DNA of 64,000 nt. Source: Pelomonas lactea. Lineage in GTDB: Bacteria; Pseudomonadota; Gammaproteobacteria; Burkholderiales; Burkholderiaceae_C. The notes beneath the pieces were generated by a model that had not been told where the DNA came from, did not search any database, and saw nothing but the letters and a program-made list of their open reading frames with translations. The stretch lies in contig NZ_JBIGHX010000003.1 in assembly GCF_043555885.1 (NCBI RefSeq), positions 124,001-188,000 of the forward strand, written 5' to 3'. Positions 9,401 to 17,471 of the stretch are shown one piece after another (the first letter of the stretch is position 1; the number at the start of each line of letters is the position of its first letter). Both the position numbers and the translations under genes were made by a program.

Positions 9401-12119
9401 TGTCGGTCATGTTGGCTGCCGGCCACTTGCCGCGCAGCGCACCGTTGGCGGTGAGCAGGTTCTGGGCGGTCTGTTGGACGCTGACGCCATCAAAAGCGGC
9501 CAGGCCGCCGCCGGCGTCGAAGGCCATGCTGCCGCCGCTGGGCAACAGCACGGTGGTGCCTGACATCAGGTAGTGCACGCGAAGGCTGCGGGCTTGGCCC
9601 TCGACGGTGCCGGCGTTGGCAAAGGCGACATCGACCCGGCTGCCTGCAGTCAAGGGTGGAGCAGCGAATACATGGTCGACCGGGTCGGTGGAAGACACCG
9701 TGGCTGAGCCGACGACGATGCCGTCGACGCGGACGATCATCTGGGCGCCGGTGCCGCCTGCCGCGTTGGCGCTGGCTCGCACGGTAAGACGGTCCGTGAG
9801 ATTGGGCGCAGGCCAGACCATGCGCAGTGCGCCGTTGGCATAGATGTTGGTTGTGCCGGGGGCAACGTTCTGCCCGTCGAAGGCGCCGTTGCCGGAGCCA
9901 TTGTCGAGGGTGACGATGGACGCGGTAGGCAGTACGGCCGTGTCGGCGGTGCTGATCTGCTGCACGAACAGGTTGCGGTCCACGCCGTTGACGGCAGCGT
10001 CGTTCGTGTAGACGACGTCAATCTGACTGCCTGGCTTGAGTGCGGGCACGGCCAAGCGGTAGTCGGTCGGTTCCGTGGCGCGCACTTCGACGGTGTCTGT
10101 AAGCATGCCATCCACACGCACCGACACCATCGCTCCGACGCCCCCCGCCACGTTGGCGTGTGCGCGTACGGTCAGCGTATTGGTCAGGTTGGCCTTTGGC
10201 CATGCGGCGGTGAGATTGCCTGCGGAGTAGCTGACGCCTGACAGCGATGGTGCGAGATATGAGGTACCTGAAACTAGGTTGAGCACATTGAGCTGACGCT
10301 CAACACCGCCAGTGCTGCCGGGGTTTGCGAAGACAACGGAAACCTGGCTGCCAGGTTTGAGCGCTGTCGAGGGCATGAGGAAATCAGTCGCTGTGGTGGT
10401 ATTGACTGTCGCTGAGCTGACAGCCACTCCGTCAACCCAAAGGGTCATGAGCGCGCCCACGCCCGTGGCACGAACTACAACCGTGCTGGTGATATTCGGC
10501 TCTGCCCATGTCGAGCGCAGCGCACCGTTGGCGGCCAGCGTGCCGCTGGCGGCGACGACGTCAACGCCATCGAACGCGGCGGCGCCATTGCCCCGGTCAT
10601 AGGTGTTGCCCGCGGCACCAGGCAACCAGACCGTGTTGCTGGTGGTTGCGTAGGCGATGAAGAGGTTGCGGTCTACGCCGTCAACGGTTGCGTCGTTGAC
10701 GTAGGCAATATCCAGCTTGCGCCCGGCCGTCATCGGCGGCACGGCGAAGCGATAGTCCGCGTGCTCCGCGGATTTGACTTCCGCGCTTCCCACGAGAATG
10801 CCGTCCACCAGCACCTGCATCACAGGGCCGACGCCGCCGGCGATCACGCCACGCGCGCGCACGGTCAGTGAGTCGGTGAGGTTGGGTTCGGGCCAAGCTG
10901 CGCTGATGGTGTTGTTGCTAGCGCGCAGAACGGTCTTGCCTGCGATGGCGTAGGCCAACTGCAGGTCACGCCCGTCAGCAGGATTGGTGTAGACGACCTC
11001 GACGCGTTGGCCGGTCTTCATGGGCAGCGTCGGCAGGCTGATGTCTGCCGGTGTAGTGGAGCGGAGTTCCACAGTGCCGATGACGACGTCATCCACCTGC
11101 ACGCGCACGATGGGGCCAATATCCGCTGCGAGGCGCGCCGTGGCGCGCAGCGTCAGCGTGTCGGTCATGTTGGCTGCCGGCCACTTGCCGCGCAGCGCAC
11201 CGTTGGCGGTGAGCAGGTTCTGGGCGGTCTGTTGGACGCTGACGCCATCAAAAGCGGCCAGGCCGCCGCCGGCGTCGAAGGCCATGCTGCCGCCGCTGGG
11301 CAACAGCACGGTGGTGCCTGACATCAGGTAGTGCACGCGAAGGCTGCGGGCTTGGCCCTCGACGGTGCCGGCGTTGGCAAAGGCGACATCGACCCGGCTG
11401 CCTGCAGTCAAGGGTGGAGCAGCGAATACATGGTCGACCGGGTCGGTGGAAGACACCGTGGCTGAGCCGACGACGATGCCGTCGACGCGGACGATCATCT
11501 GGGCGCCGGTGCCGCCTGCCGCGTTGGCGCTGGCTCGCACGGTAAGACGGTCCGTGAGATTGGGCGCAGGCCAGACCATGCGCAGTGCGCCGTTGGCATA
11601 GATGTTGGTTGTGCCGGGGGCAACGTTCTGCCCGTCGAAGGCGCCGTTGCCGGAGCCATTGTCGAGGGTGACGATGGACGCGGTAGGCAGTACGGCCGTG
11701 TCGGCGGTGCTGATCTGCTGCACGAACAGGTTGCGGTCCACGCCGTTGACGGCAGCGTCGTTCGTGTAGACGACGTCAATCTGACTGCCTGGCTTGAGTG
11801 CGGGCACGGCCAAGCGGTAGTCGGTCGGCTCTGTCGCCTTGACCTCGACGGTGTCTGTCACCACGCCGTCAATGCGCACCGACACCATCGCACCCACGCC
11901 GCCCGCCACGGTGGCATGCGCTCGCAACGTCAGCGAAGCTGGTCCGCTTTCTGTCGTGGTTGCTGCCTGGATGGTACGCAGAGCAGGCACTGAAGCTGCC
12001 GTTGGGACGGCCTGCGCTACGGTGGCGTTCTGGCTACCTCCACCACCGCAGCCGGCAAGCGTGAGGGCAGCGGCCAGTGCGGCAAGGATCGGACGCGAAA
12101 CGTGGTGGAAGAAGGACAT
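6411..12119 (-). CDS. Giant lipoprotein: eleven CBM36/60-like repeats plus C-terminal DUF1800
   Basis: The protein has about 1902 residues. ATG 12119 is chosen because it puts a lipoprotein signal at the start (lipobox LAGC, then a glycine run); an upstream in-frame start at 12158 would add 13 non-signal residues. Residues about 60-1330 hold eleven units of 100-130 residues with the pattern VRVDG..., PALKPGSQIDVVYTND and GVDRNLFVQ. The DRNL(F/Y)V element resembles calcium-dependent xylan-binding CBM36/60 modules; it is intact in units 1, 4, 6, 9 and 11 and altered in the rest. Units 1-5 and 6-10 form two copies of a 586-residue block. The DUF1800 domain begins near residue 1367 (RLLQQATFGPT) and runs to the end. 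The function is unproven; a surface glycan-binding or export role together with DUF1501 is inferred. Confidence 0.88.
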   Translation of the reverse strand: MSFFHHVSRPILAALAAALTLAGCGGGGSQNATVAQAVPTAASVPALRTIQAATTTESGPASLTLRAHATVAGGVGAMVSVRIDGVVTDTVEVKATEPTDYRLAVPALKPGSQIDVVYTNDAAVNGVDRNLFVQQISTADTAVLPTASIVTLDNGSGNGAFDGQNVAPGTTNIYANGALRMVWPAPNLTDRLTVRASANAAGGTGAQMIVRVDGIVVGSATVSSTDPVDHVFAAPPLTAGSRVDVAFANAGTVEGQARSLRVHYLMSGTTVLLPSGGSMAFDAGGGLAAFDGVSVQQTAQNLLTANGALRGKWPAANMTDTLTLRATARLAADIGPIVRVQVDDVVIGTVELRSTTPADISLPTLPMKTGQRVEVVYTNPADGRDLQLAYAIAGKTVLRASNNTISAAWPEPNLTDSLTVRARGVIAGGVGPVMQVLVDGILVGSAEVKSAEHADYRFAVPPMTAGRKLDIAYVNDATVDGVDRNLFIAYATTSNTVWLPGAAGNTYDRGNGAAAFDGVDVVAASGTLAANGALRSTWAEPNITSTVVVRATGVGALMTLWVDGVAVSSATVNTTTATDFLMPSTALKPGSQVSVVFANPGSTGGVERQLNVLNLVSGTSYLAPSLSGVSYSAGNLTAAWPKANLTNTLTVRAHANVAGGVGAMVSVRVDGMLTDTVEVRATEPTDYRLAVPALKPGSQIDVVYTNDAAVNGVDRNLFVQQISTADTAVLPTASIVTLDNGSGNGAFDGQNVAPGTTNIYANGALRMVWPAPNLTDRLTVRASANAAGGTGAQMIVRVDGIVVGSATVSSTDPVDHVFAAPPLTAGSRVDVAFANAGTVEGQARSLRVHYLMSGTTVLLPSGGSMAFDAGGGLAAFDGVSVQQTAQNLLTANGALRGKWPAANMTDTLTLRATARLAADIGPIVRVQVDDVVIGTVELRSTTPADISLPTLPMKTGQRVEVVYTNPADGRDLQLAYAIAGKTVLRASNNTISAAWPEPNLTDSLTVRARGVIAGGVGPVMQVLVDGILVGSAEVKSAEHADYRFAVPPMTAGRKLDIAYVNDATVDGVDRNLFIAYATTSNTAWLPGAAGNTYDRGNGAAAFDGVDVVAASGNLFWGGALRATWPAANITSTVTARVSAVPAGGVGALMTLWVDGVAVSAAEVSSSTPTDFLMPSTALRPGSKVAVVFANPGAVNGTERQLTILSLTSGTTFITPAFSGVSYAGGNLSATWPSPNFTDTVTVRAYAQLAGGTGAILQLRVDGMIIGSVEVRSTTPADYSFAVPKLSAGSRVDLVYTNDATVNGVDRNLYVQYLRTPTGTLIPSANDVVFDAGTGSAAVDGLGTSASSGAMYTNGALRFTMPTATAAPSAAHFAASRLLQQATFGPTLEEVNRVVQMGQAAWIDEQLALPFTADMVPAIQARYDMGDAYRPAGSAYTVDWVGQQFWASAATSQDQLRRRVGFALHQIQMVSQADSNLYRHARAYAQYVDTLNRNALGNYRTLLEQVALSPVMGIYLSHMRNRPENFRNGRMPDENFAREVMQLFTIGLHELNADGSPKLDSRGQPIESYSNDDVMAMAKVFTGWSWGFPDSQLNDATFLQSSPDLSAAGDQRVDLQQMKPYPGQHSSAEKRLFVGKPQATTIPGGSDARTSLKIALDALFNHPNVGPFIGRQLIQHLVGSNPSPAYVARVASVFNNNGKGVRGDLGATVRAILLDPEAQTPPPDDIGKLREPVLRVSHWMRSFKATSASGQYAIITDLDSLGQKPLFAPSVFGYVRPGYVPPNTVFTNGNITVPGMQIVNESSTAQWINLAQRMAGSGLGWTGSVNDVSIQIQPWVDLLSAGQVNAFVDRLNLLLYAGRMSATLKQDLIETLVSVSGDAGSNTNRVRAALFLALASSEYLVQH
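8783..10070. repeat. Near-perfect direct repeat, copy 1 (1288 bp)
   Basis: This copy matches 10541-11828 with a constant offset of 1758 bases (exactly 586 codons). The only difference I found is at 8872 (g) against 10630 (a), which changes Ala to Val in the protein. Identity breaks abruptly at both ends (8782/10540 and 10070/11828). It encodes CBM-like units 7 to 9 and flanking parts. Confidence 0.95.
10541..11828. repeat. Near-perfect direct repeat, copy 2 (1288 bp)
   Basis: This is the partner of 8783-10070, encoding CBM-like units 2 to 4 and flanking parts. The 470-bp spacer 10071-10540 is only similar, not identical, to the sequence next to the other copy. Because the period is a multiple of three, recombination between copies would delete or add 586 residues without a frameshift. 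Confidence 0.95.
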
Positions 12120-12207
12120 GGCGTGATGGGGCACTTGGTACAACGATGTGCGCCACATGGAGCGGGCGGCTGATTGGGGCGTTAGCCCACGTGCTCAATG
12201 TAGGTGG

Positions 12208-12236
12208 TTGACGTTGTCTATCAAATGGGTTAACGC
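12208..12236 (+). promoter_or_regulatory. Possible sigma70 promoter for the uronate precursor genes
   Basis: TTGACG (12208-12213) is separated by 17 bases from the weak -10 TAACGC (12231-12236). It lies in the 268-base divergent gap 12120-12387 upstream of the epimerase. The leader downstream contains two short hairpins (stems 12244-12249/12256-12261 and 12268-12273/12279-12284). The -10 match is poor, so this is tentative. Confidence 0.3.
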
Positions 12237-12387
12237 CGCTTCCGCGTGAATGCCATCACGCCCCCAATCCTCGTTACACGAGGACACGTGGCCGCCAGTA
12301 GTGACGGTTTCCTCATTCGGGGGGCGACTGTTGAATACATCACGTAGGAGAATGCGGCGCCCGATTTGGGCAGCATAGGGATTCAGC

Positions 12388-13395
12388 GTGAAGGTTCTCG
12401 TTACCGGAGCAGCCGGTTTCATCGGCATGCATGTCAGCCAGATCCTCCTCGGCCGCGGTGACGAGGTGGTGGGTCTGGACAACCTCAACGACTATTACAG
12501 CCCACAACTGAAGCATGATCGGCTCGCGCGCTTGACCGGCAAGCCAGGCTTCAGCTTCGTGAAGATGGACGTGGCTGACCGCGAAGGCATGGCGAAGCTG
12601 TTCGCCGAGCAGAAGTTTGATCGTGTCGTCCACCTGGCGGCCCAGGCCGGGGTGCGGTATTCCATCGAGAACCCGCACGCCTACATCGACAGCAACATCG
12701 TCGGTTTCACGAACATCCTGGAAGGCTGCCGCCACAGCGGCGTGCAGCACCTGGCCTACGCGTCGAGTTCCAGCGTCTACGGCGGCAACACGCTGATGCC
12801 GTTCTCCGAGCATCACAGCGTCGACCACCCCATCAGCCTCTACGCGGCGACCAAGAAGGCCAACGAGTTGATGGCCCACACCTACTCGCACCTTTTTGGG
12901 TTGCCGACGACGGGGCTGCGCTTCTTCACGGTCTACGGGCCCTGGGGGCGGCCGGACATGGCGCTGTTCCTGTTCACCAAGGCCATCATTGAAGGCCGGC
13001 CCATCAACGTGTTCAACCACGGCAAGATGATCCGAGACTTCACCTACATCGATGACATCGCCGAGGGTGTGGTGCGGGTGCTGGACCGGACGGCGACGGG
13101 GGACCCGGCCTACGACCCGATCAAGGCCGACCCGGCACGTTCCAGCGCACCGTATCGCGTGTTCAACATCGGCAACCATGCGCCCATCGAGTTGATGAGC
13201 TTCATCGAGGCCATCGAGCAGTCGGTGGGCCGCGAGGCGGTGAAGAACTTCATGCCGATGCAGGACGGCGACGTGCCCGCCACGCACGCGGACGTGGACG
13301 AACTGGCTGCCTGGACGGACTTCCGACCGGCGATGCCGGTGCCTGAGGGCATCAAGCGTTTCGTGGGCTGGTACCGGGAGTACTACAAGGTCTGA
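12388..13395 (+). CDS. NAD-dependent epimerase, UDP-glucuronate 4-epimerase type
   Basis: This is a 335-residue short-chain dehydrogenase/reductase of the extended class. It has the Rossmann glycine motif GAAGFIG (residues 7-13), LDNLNDYY after strand 2, SSSVYG, and the catalytic YAATK near residue 152. The NDYY signature and the length match the CapI/LpsL group, which interconverts UDP-glucuronate and UDP-galacturonate in the cytoplasm. The start is a GTG at 12388, where the fold begins at once (MKVLVTGAAG). The ugd gene, which makes UDP-glucuronate, follows 64 bases downstream, supporting this substrate. A related UDP-sugar 4-epimerase activity cannot be excluded. Confidence 0.87.
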   Translation: MKVLVTGAAGFIGMHVSQILLGRGDEVVGLDNLNDYYSPQLKHDRLARLTGKPGFSFVKMDVADREGMAKLFAEQKFDRVVHLAAQAGVRYSIENPHAYIDSNIVGFTNILEGCRHSGVQHLAYASSSSVYGGNTLMPFSEHHSVDHPISLYAATKKANELMAHTYSHLFGLPTTGLRFFTVYGPWGRPDMALFLFTKAIIEGRPINVFNHGKMIRDFTYIDDIAEGVVRVLDRTATGDPAYDPIKADPARSSAPYRVFNIGNHAPIELMSFIEAIEQSVGREAVKNFMPMQDGDVPATHADVDELAAWTDFRPAMPVPEGIKRFVGWYREYYKV

Positions 13396-13459
13396 TCTCC
13401 ATCACTTTGTCATGCACGGTCGTTACAACGACGCGACCCGTGTTTGACAAGGAGATGGA

Positions 13460-14794
13460 ATGAAGGTCACCACGATCGGCACAGGCTATGTAGGCCTGGT
13501 GACCGGGGCCTGTCTCGCCGAGATGGGCAACCATGTGCTGTGTCTGGACGTGAATCCCGAGAAGATTCGCGTACTGCAAGGCGGGCAGATTCCCATCCAC
13601 GAGCCGGGGCTGATGGAGATCGTCAGCCGCAACGTGGCGGCAGGGCGACTGCAGTTCACGACTGATGTCGACCAGGCGGTGCATCACGGCACGCTGCTCT
13701 TCATCGCCGTGGGCACGCCGCCCGGGGGCGACGGTTCTGCCGATCTGCGCCACGTCGTGGCGGCTGCCCGCTCGATCGGGCAATGCATGACCGACTACAA
13801 GGTCATCGTCGACAAGAGCACGGTGCCGGTCGGCACGGCCGATGAAGTCCGCCGAGGCATCGGCGAGGAATTGGCCAAGCGAGGGCTGAAGGACCTCCCG
13901 TATGCGGTGGTGTCCAACCCGGAGTTCCTGAAAGAGGGGGCGGCGATCGAGGACTTTATGAAGCCGGATCGCATCATCCTGGGCTCCGATGACGAGCAGG
14001 CCACGCTGCTGATGCGGGCGCTCTACGCGCCCTTCAACCGTACGCAGGACCGCATGCACATCATGGATGTGCGCAGTGCCGAGTTCACGAAGTACGCGGC
14101 CAATGCGATGCTGGCCACGCGCATCAGTTTCATGAACGAGCTGGCGTTGCTGGCCGAGAAGGTCGGCGCGGATATCGAGCTGGTGCGTCGCGGCATCGGA
14201 TCGGACCCGCGTATCGGCTACCAGTTCCTCTATGCAGGCGCCGGCTATGGCGGCTCATGTTTCCCTAAAGACGTCAAGGCGCTGGTCAAGACGGCGGCGG
14301 ACAGCGGCGTCCCGCTGCAGGTGCTGACCGCGGTCGAGGCCGCCAACGAGCGTCAGAAGCGGGTGCTGGTCGACAAGGTCGTCGAGCGGTTCGGCCAAGA
14401 CCTCAAAGGCAGGCGGTTCGCGTTGTGGGGCCTGGCCTTCAAGCCCAACACTGACGACATGCGTGAGGCCCCGTCGCTGGTCGTCATCGACGAGCTGACG
14501 GCGCGGGGCGCGACGGTGGCTGCCTACGACCCCGTGGCGACAGCCGAGGCCGCCCGCGTCCTGGGACCCCGCGACGATGTCGCCCTCGTCGCTCGCGCAG
14601 AGATCGCCTTGCAGGCGGCGGACGCCCTGCTCATCGTGACCGAGTGGAAAGAGTTCCGCACGCCTGACTTTGATGCCGTCAAGGCGCTACTCAAGGCGCC
14701 GGTCATCTTCGACGGCCGCAATCTCTACGATCCGCAATTGATGCAGGCGCTGGGCTTGGAGTACCACGGTATCGGCCGCGGGCGCCCGGTTTAA
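13460..14794 (+). CDS. ugd: UDP-glucose 6-dehydrogenase
   Basis: This 444-residue enzyme oxidises UDP-glucose to UDP-glucuronate with two NAD+. It shows the N-terminal NAD-binding motif GTGYVGLVTG (residues 7-16), the SNPEFLKEG substrate loop, and the catalytic cysteine motif GYGGSCFPKD near residue 267. The C-terminal domain carries LAFKPNTDDMREAPS. A good ribosome-binding site (AAGGAG) precedes the ATG. It lies between the uronate epimerase and a sugar nucleotidyltransferase, so it supplies acidic sugars for the exopolysaccharide. Confidence 0.95.
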   Translation: MKVTTIGTGYVGLVTGACLAEMGNHVLCLDVNPEKIRVLQGGQIPIHEPGLMEIVSRNVAAGRLQFTTDVDQAVHHGTLLFIAVGTPPGGDGSADLRHVVAAARSIGQCMTDYKVIVDKSTVPVGTADEVRRGIGEELAKRGLKDLPYAVVSNPEFLKEGAAIEDFMKPDRIILGSDDEQATLLMRALYAPFNRTQDRMHIMDVRSAEFTKYAANAMLATRISFMNELALLAEKVGADIELVRRGIGSDPRIGYQFLYAGAGYGGSCFPKDVKALVKTAADSGVPLQVLTAVEAANERQKRVLVDKVVERFGQDLKGRRFALWGLAFKPNTDDMREAPSLVVIDELTARGATVAAYDPVATAEAARVLGPRDDVALVARAEIALQAADALLIVTEWKEFRTPDFDAVKALLKAPVIFDGRNLYDPQLMQALGLEYHGIGRGRPV

Positions 14795-14854
14795 GGGACA
14801 GGCGCGGTCTTTGCTTGCCCGAGAATCGGTGCAACAAAAAACTGAGGGTAGGCA

Positions 14855-15958
14855 ATGGCCAAAGCAATGATCCTGGCAGCCGGCCAGGGAACGCGGGTGC
14901 GTCCGCTGACGAAGTACACGCCCAAGCCCATGGTGCCCATCCTGGGCAAGCCGGTCATGGAGTACCTGGTGGAGCACCTGGCGCGCCATGGCGTCCGGGA
15001 GATCATGGTCAACGTGGCCTTCCTGCACTGGAAGATCGAGAACTATTTCGGCAACGGTGCGCGTTGGGGGGTGGAACTCGGTTATTCCTACGAGGGGGTC
15101 CGTGAGCAGGGTGAGGTGGTGTGCAAGCCGGTCGGGTCGGCCGGCGGCATGCGCAAGATCCAGGATTTCGGCGGCTTTTTCGACGAGACCTTCCTGGTGT
15201 TGTGCGGTGACGCGATCATCGACATGGACATCACGGCCGCGATCGCCGAGCACAAGGCCAAGGGCGCCATCGCCAGCGTCGTGACGCTGGACGTTCCGCG
15301 CGAGGACACGAAGAACTACGGCATCGTGGTTGCCGACGCGGACGGGCGGGTCACGTCCTTCCAGGAAAAGCCCAGACCCGAGGATGCGAAGAGCACGTTG
15401 GCCTCCACCGGCATCTACATCTTTGAACCCGAGGTGCTGGACCTGATCCCGCCGGGCAAGGAGTTCGACATTGGCAGCCAGCTGTTCCCGCTGCTGGTCG
15501 AGAAAGGCCTGCCGTTCTTCGCGCAGAACCGGCCGTTCAACTGGATCGACATCGGCCGGCTGACGGACTACTGGGCCGTCACGCAGCGCGTGCTGGCCGG
15601 CGAGGTGGCGCAGATGCAGGTGCCGGGGCGTGAAGTGCGCCCGCAGGTGTGGACAGGCCTCAACACGTCCGTGGACTGGGACAAGGTGCACATCGAGGGG
15701 CCCGTCTACATCGGCTCCAACGTGCGCATCGAGCCCGGTGCTCGCGTGGTAGGGCCGACCTGGATCGGCCATGGCTCGCATCTGCGCAGCGGCTGCACCG
15801 TGGAGCGATCGGTGCTCATTGAGCACACGCGCATTGGCGAGGGCATGACCGTGCGCGAGATGATCATCTCGCCTCAGTACTGCGTGGATCGCTCGGGGCA
15901 CACCAGCTACGTTGGCGACGAAGTGACGCCACTGCGATGGGGCGACGCGCGCGCCTGA
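14855..15958 (+). CDS. Sugar-phosphate nucleotidyltransferase with C-terminal left-handed beta-helix
   Basis: The 367-residue protein begins with the nucleotidyltransferase signature LAAGQGTRVRPLT (residues 7-19). It has FQEKP and WIDIGRLTDYW in the catalytic domain. After about residue 260 it has hexapeptide-like turns (GPVYIGSNVRIEPGARV, GPTWIGHGS) typical of a left-handed beta-helix. It forms an NDP-sugar from NTP and a sugar-1-phosphate. By overall look it resembles mannose-1-phosphate guanylyltransferase/GlmU-like enzymes of exopolysaccharide loci, but the sugar cannot be fixed from sequence alone. It ends just before a strong terminator hairpin. Confidence 0.85.
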   Translation: MAKAMILAAGQGTRVRPLTKYTPKPMVPILGKPVMEYLVEHLARHGVREIMVNVAFLHWKIENYFGNGARWGVELGYSYEGVREQGEVVCKPVGSAGGMRKIQDFGGFFDETFLVLCGDAIIDMDITAAIAEHKAKGAIASVVTLDVPREDTKNYGIVVADADGRVTSFQEKPRPEDAKSTLASTGIYIFEPEVLDLIPPGKEFDIGSQLFPLLVEKGLPFFAQNRPFNWIDIGRLTDYWAVTQRVLAGEVAQMQVPGREVRPQVWTGLNTSVDWDKVHIEGPVYIGSNVRIEPGARVVGPTWIGHGSHLRSGCTVERSVLIEHTRIGEGMTVREMIISPQYCVDRSGHTSYVGDEVTPLRWGDARA

Positions 15959-15967
15959 CCGCACAAG

Positions 15968-15994
15968 ACAACGGGCCCGAATCGGGCCCGTTGT
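15968..15994. terminator. Bidirectional intrinsic terminator between convergent gene groups
   Basis: A perfect 12-bp GC-rich stem (ACAACGGGCCCG paired with its complement) has a 3-base loop, and the ends are AACA/TTGTT-rich on both strands. It lies between the plus-strand nucleotidyltransferase stop (15958) and the minus-strand rfbC stop (16015), so it can end transcription of both operons. Confidence 0.85.
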
Positions 15995-16014
15995 TCATTC
16001 AGCATCGACCTTGG

Positions 16015-16572
16015 TCAGGCGAAGGTCTTCGCGTCCTTCAGCAGTGGTGCCGCCACATCCTTGGCCGACAGCTGCGGCGTGATGCCGTCCAGCGGCCATT
16101 GAATGCCAATGGCGGGATCGTCCCAGCGCACCGCGCCTTCGCATTCCGGTGCGTAGCGGCCGCTGGTCTTGTAGAGGAAGTCGGCGGTCTCACTGATGAC
16201 GACGAAGCCGTGCGCGAAGCCGGGCGGAATCCACAGCTGACGGTGGTTGTCGGCCGTCAACTCGACGCCCGCCCAGCGGCCGAAGTTCGGGCTGGAGCGG
16301 CGCACGTCGACGGCCACGTCAAACACGGCGCCGGACGTGCAGCGCACCAGCTTGCCTTGGGGGTGCGGGTCGAGCTGGTAGTGCAGGCCGCGCAGCACAC
16401 CTCGCGACGAGCGGGAATGGTTGTCCTGCACGAAATGGACGGCCTGCCCGAGCGCCTCGTTGAAGCGCGCCTCGTTCCAGCTCTCCATGAAGAAGCCGCG
16501 GGCGTCGCCGAACACCTTGGGCTCAACGATGCAGACCTCGGGCAGCGCGGTCGGCGTGACTTGCAGCAACAT
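16015..16572 (-). CDS. rfbC: dTDP-4-dehydrorhamnose 3,5-epimerase
   Basis: This 185-residue cupin enzyme is the third step of dTDP-L-rhamnose synthesis. The start is ATG 16572; the longer open frame to 16791 is out-of-frame overlap with rfbA. Key motifs are VFGDARGFFMESWN, HSRSSRGVLRGLHYQ (catalytic histidine), GKLVRCTSGAVFDVAVD and IPPGFAHGF. It lies two bases after the rfbA stop, as the last gene of the minus-strand operon. Confidence 0.95.
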   Translation of the reverse strand: MLLQVTPTALPEVCIVEPKVFGDARGFFMESWNEARFNEALGQAVHFVQDNHSRSSRGVLRGLHYQLDPHPQGKLVRCTSGAVFDVAVDVRRSSPNFGRWAGVELTADNHRQLWIPPGFAHGFVVISETADFLYKTSGRYAPECEGAVRWDDPAIGIQWPLDGITPQLSAKDVAAPLLKDAKTFA

Positions 16573-16574
16573 CG

Positions 16575-17462
16575 TCAGAACGCCTTCTCGACCAGCAGTT
16601 TCCGCAGGTACTGGCCATAGCCGTTCTTGGCGAGCGGCTTGGCCAGCGCTTCCAGTTGGGCGGCATCGATCCAGCCTGAGCGGAAGGCGATTTCCTCCGG
16701 GCAGGCAACCTTGAGGCCCTGACGCTTTTCCAGCGTCGCGATGAACTGGCCGGCCTCCATCAGGCTGTCGTGGGTGCCGGTGTCCAGCCACGCGTAGCCG
16801 CGGCCCATGATCTCGACGTTGAGCTGACCGCGCTTCAGGTACTCGGCGTTGACGTCGGTGATCTCCAGCTCGCCGCGTGCGCTGGGCTTGATGTTGGCGG
16901 CGATGTCGCAGACCTGCTCGTCGTAGAAGTACAGACCCGTGACGGCGTAGTTGCTCTTGGGCGCCTTGGGTTTCTCTTCGATGGACAGGGCACGTTGGTC
17001 GGCATCGAACTCGACGACGCCGTAGCGCTCGGGGTCGTGTACGTGATAGGCGAACACGCTGGCGCCCGCCGGCTGGCTCGTGGCATTGGCCAGCAGCCCG
17101 GCGAAATCATGGCCGTAGAAGATGTTGTCGCCCAGCACCAGCGCGCTGGGGGCGCCACCGACGAACTCGCGGCCCAGGATGAAGGCCTGCGCGAGGCCGT
17201 CAGGGCTGGGCTGCACGCAGTAGCTGATGTTCAGGCCCCAGCGGGCGCCGTCACCCAGCAGCGCTTCGAAGCGCGGCGTGTCCTGCGGCGTGCTGATGAT
17301 GAGGATGTCCCGAATGCCCGCCAGCATCAGCGTGCTCAGCGGGTAATAGATCATCGGCTTGTCGTAGACCGGCAGCAGCTGCTTGCTGATGGCCAGCGTG
17401 GCGGGGTGCAGCCGCGTGCCCGAGCCGCCAGCGAGGATGATGCCCTTGCGGTTTTTCGTCAT
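16575..17462 (-). CDS. rfbA: Glucose-1-phosphate thymidylyltransferase
   Basis: This 295-residue enzyme converts glucose-1-phosphate and dTTP to dTDP-glucose, the first step to dTDP-rhamnose. The signature LAGGSGTRLHPAT is at residues 10-22, with KPMIYYPLSTLMLAGI, GDNIFYGHDF and EEKPKAPKSNYAVTGLYFYD further on. The length is standard for the RfbA/RmlA family. It follows rfbD by 9 bases and precedes rfbC by 2, so the set is one transcription unit. Confidence 0.96.
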   Translation of the reverse strand: MTKNRKGIILAGGSGTRLHPATLAISKQLLPVYDKPMIYYPLSTLMLAGIRDILIISTPQDTPRFEALLGDGARWGLNISYCVQPSPDGLAQAFILGREFVGGAPSALVLGDNIFYGHDFAGLLANATSQPAGASVFAYHVHDPERYGVVEFDADQRALSIEEKPKAPKSNYAVTGLYFYDEQVCDIAANIKPSARGELEITDVNAEYLKRGQLNVEIMGRGYAWLDTGTHDSLMEAGQFIATLEKRQGLKVACPEEIAFRSGWIDAAQLEALAKPLAKNGYGQYLRKLLVEKAF

Positions 17463-17471
17463 GGTGCGCTT

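Noticed and set aside
8783..11828. Repeated sequence considered as an insertion-sequence pair or composite transposon
   Set aside because: The repeats are in frame, encode CBM-like modules of one protein and have no transposase or terminal inverted repeats.
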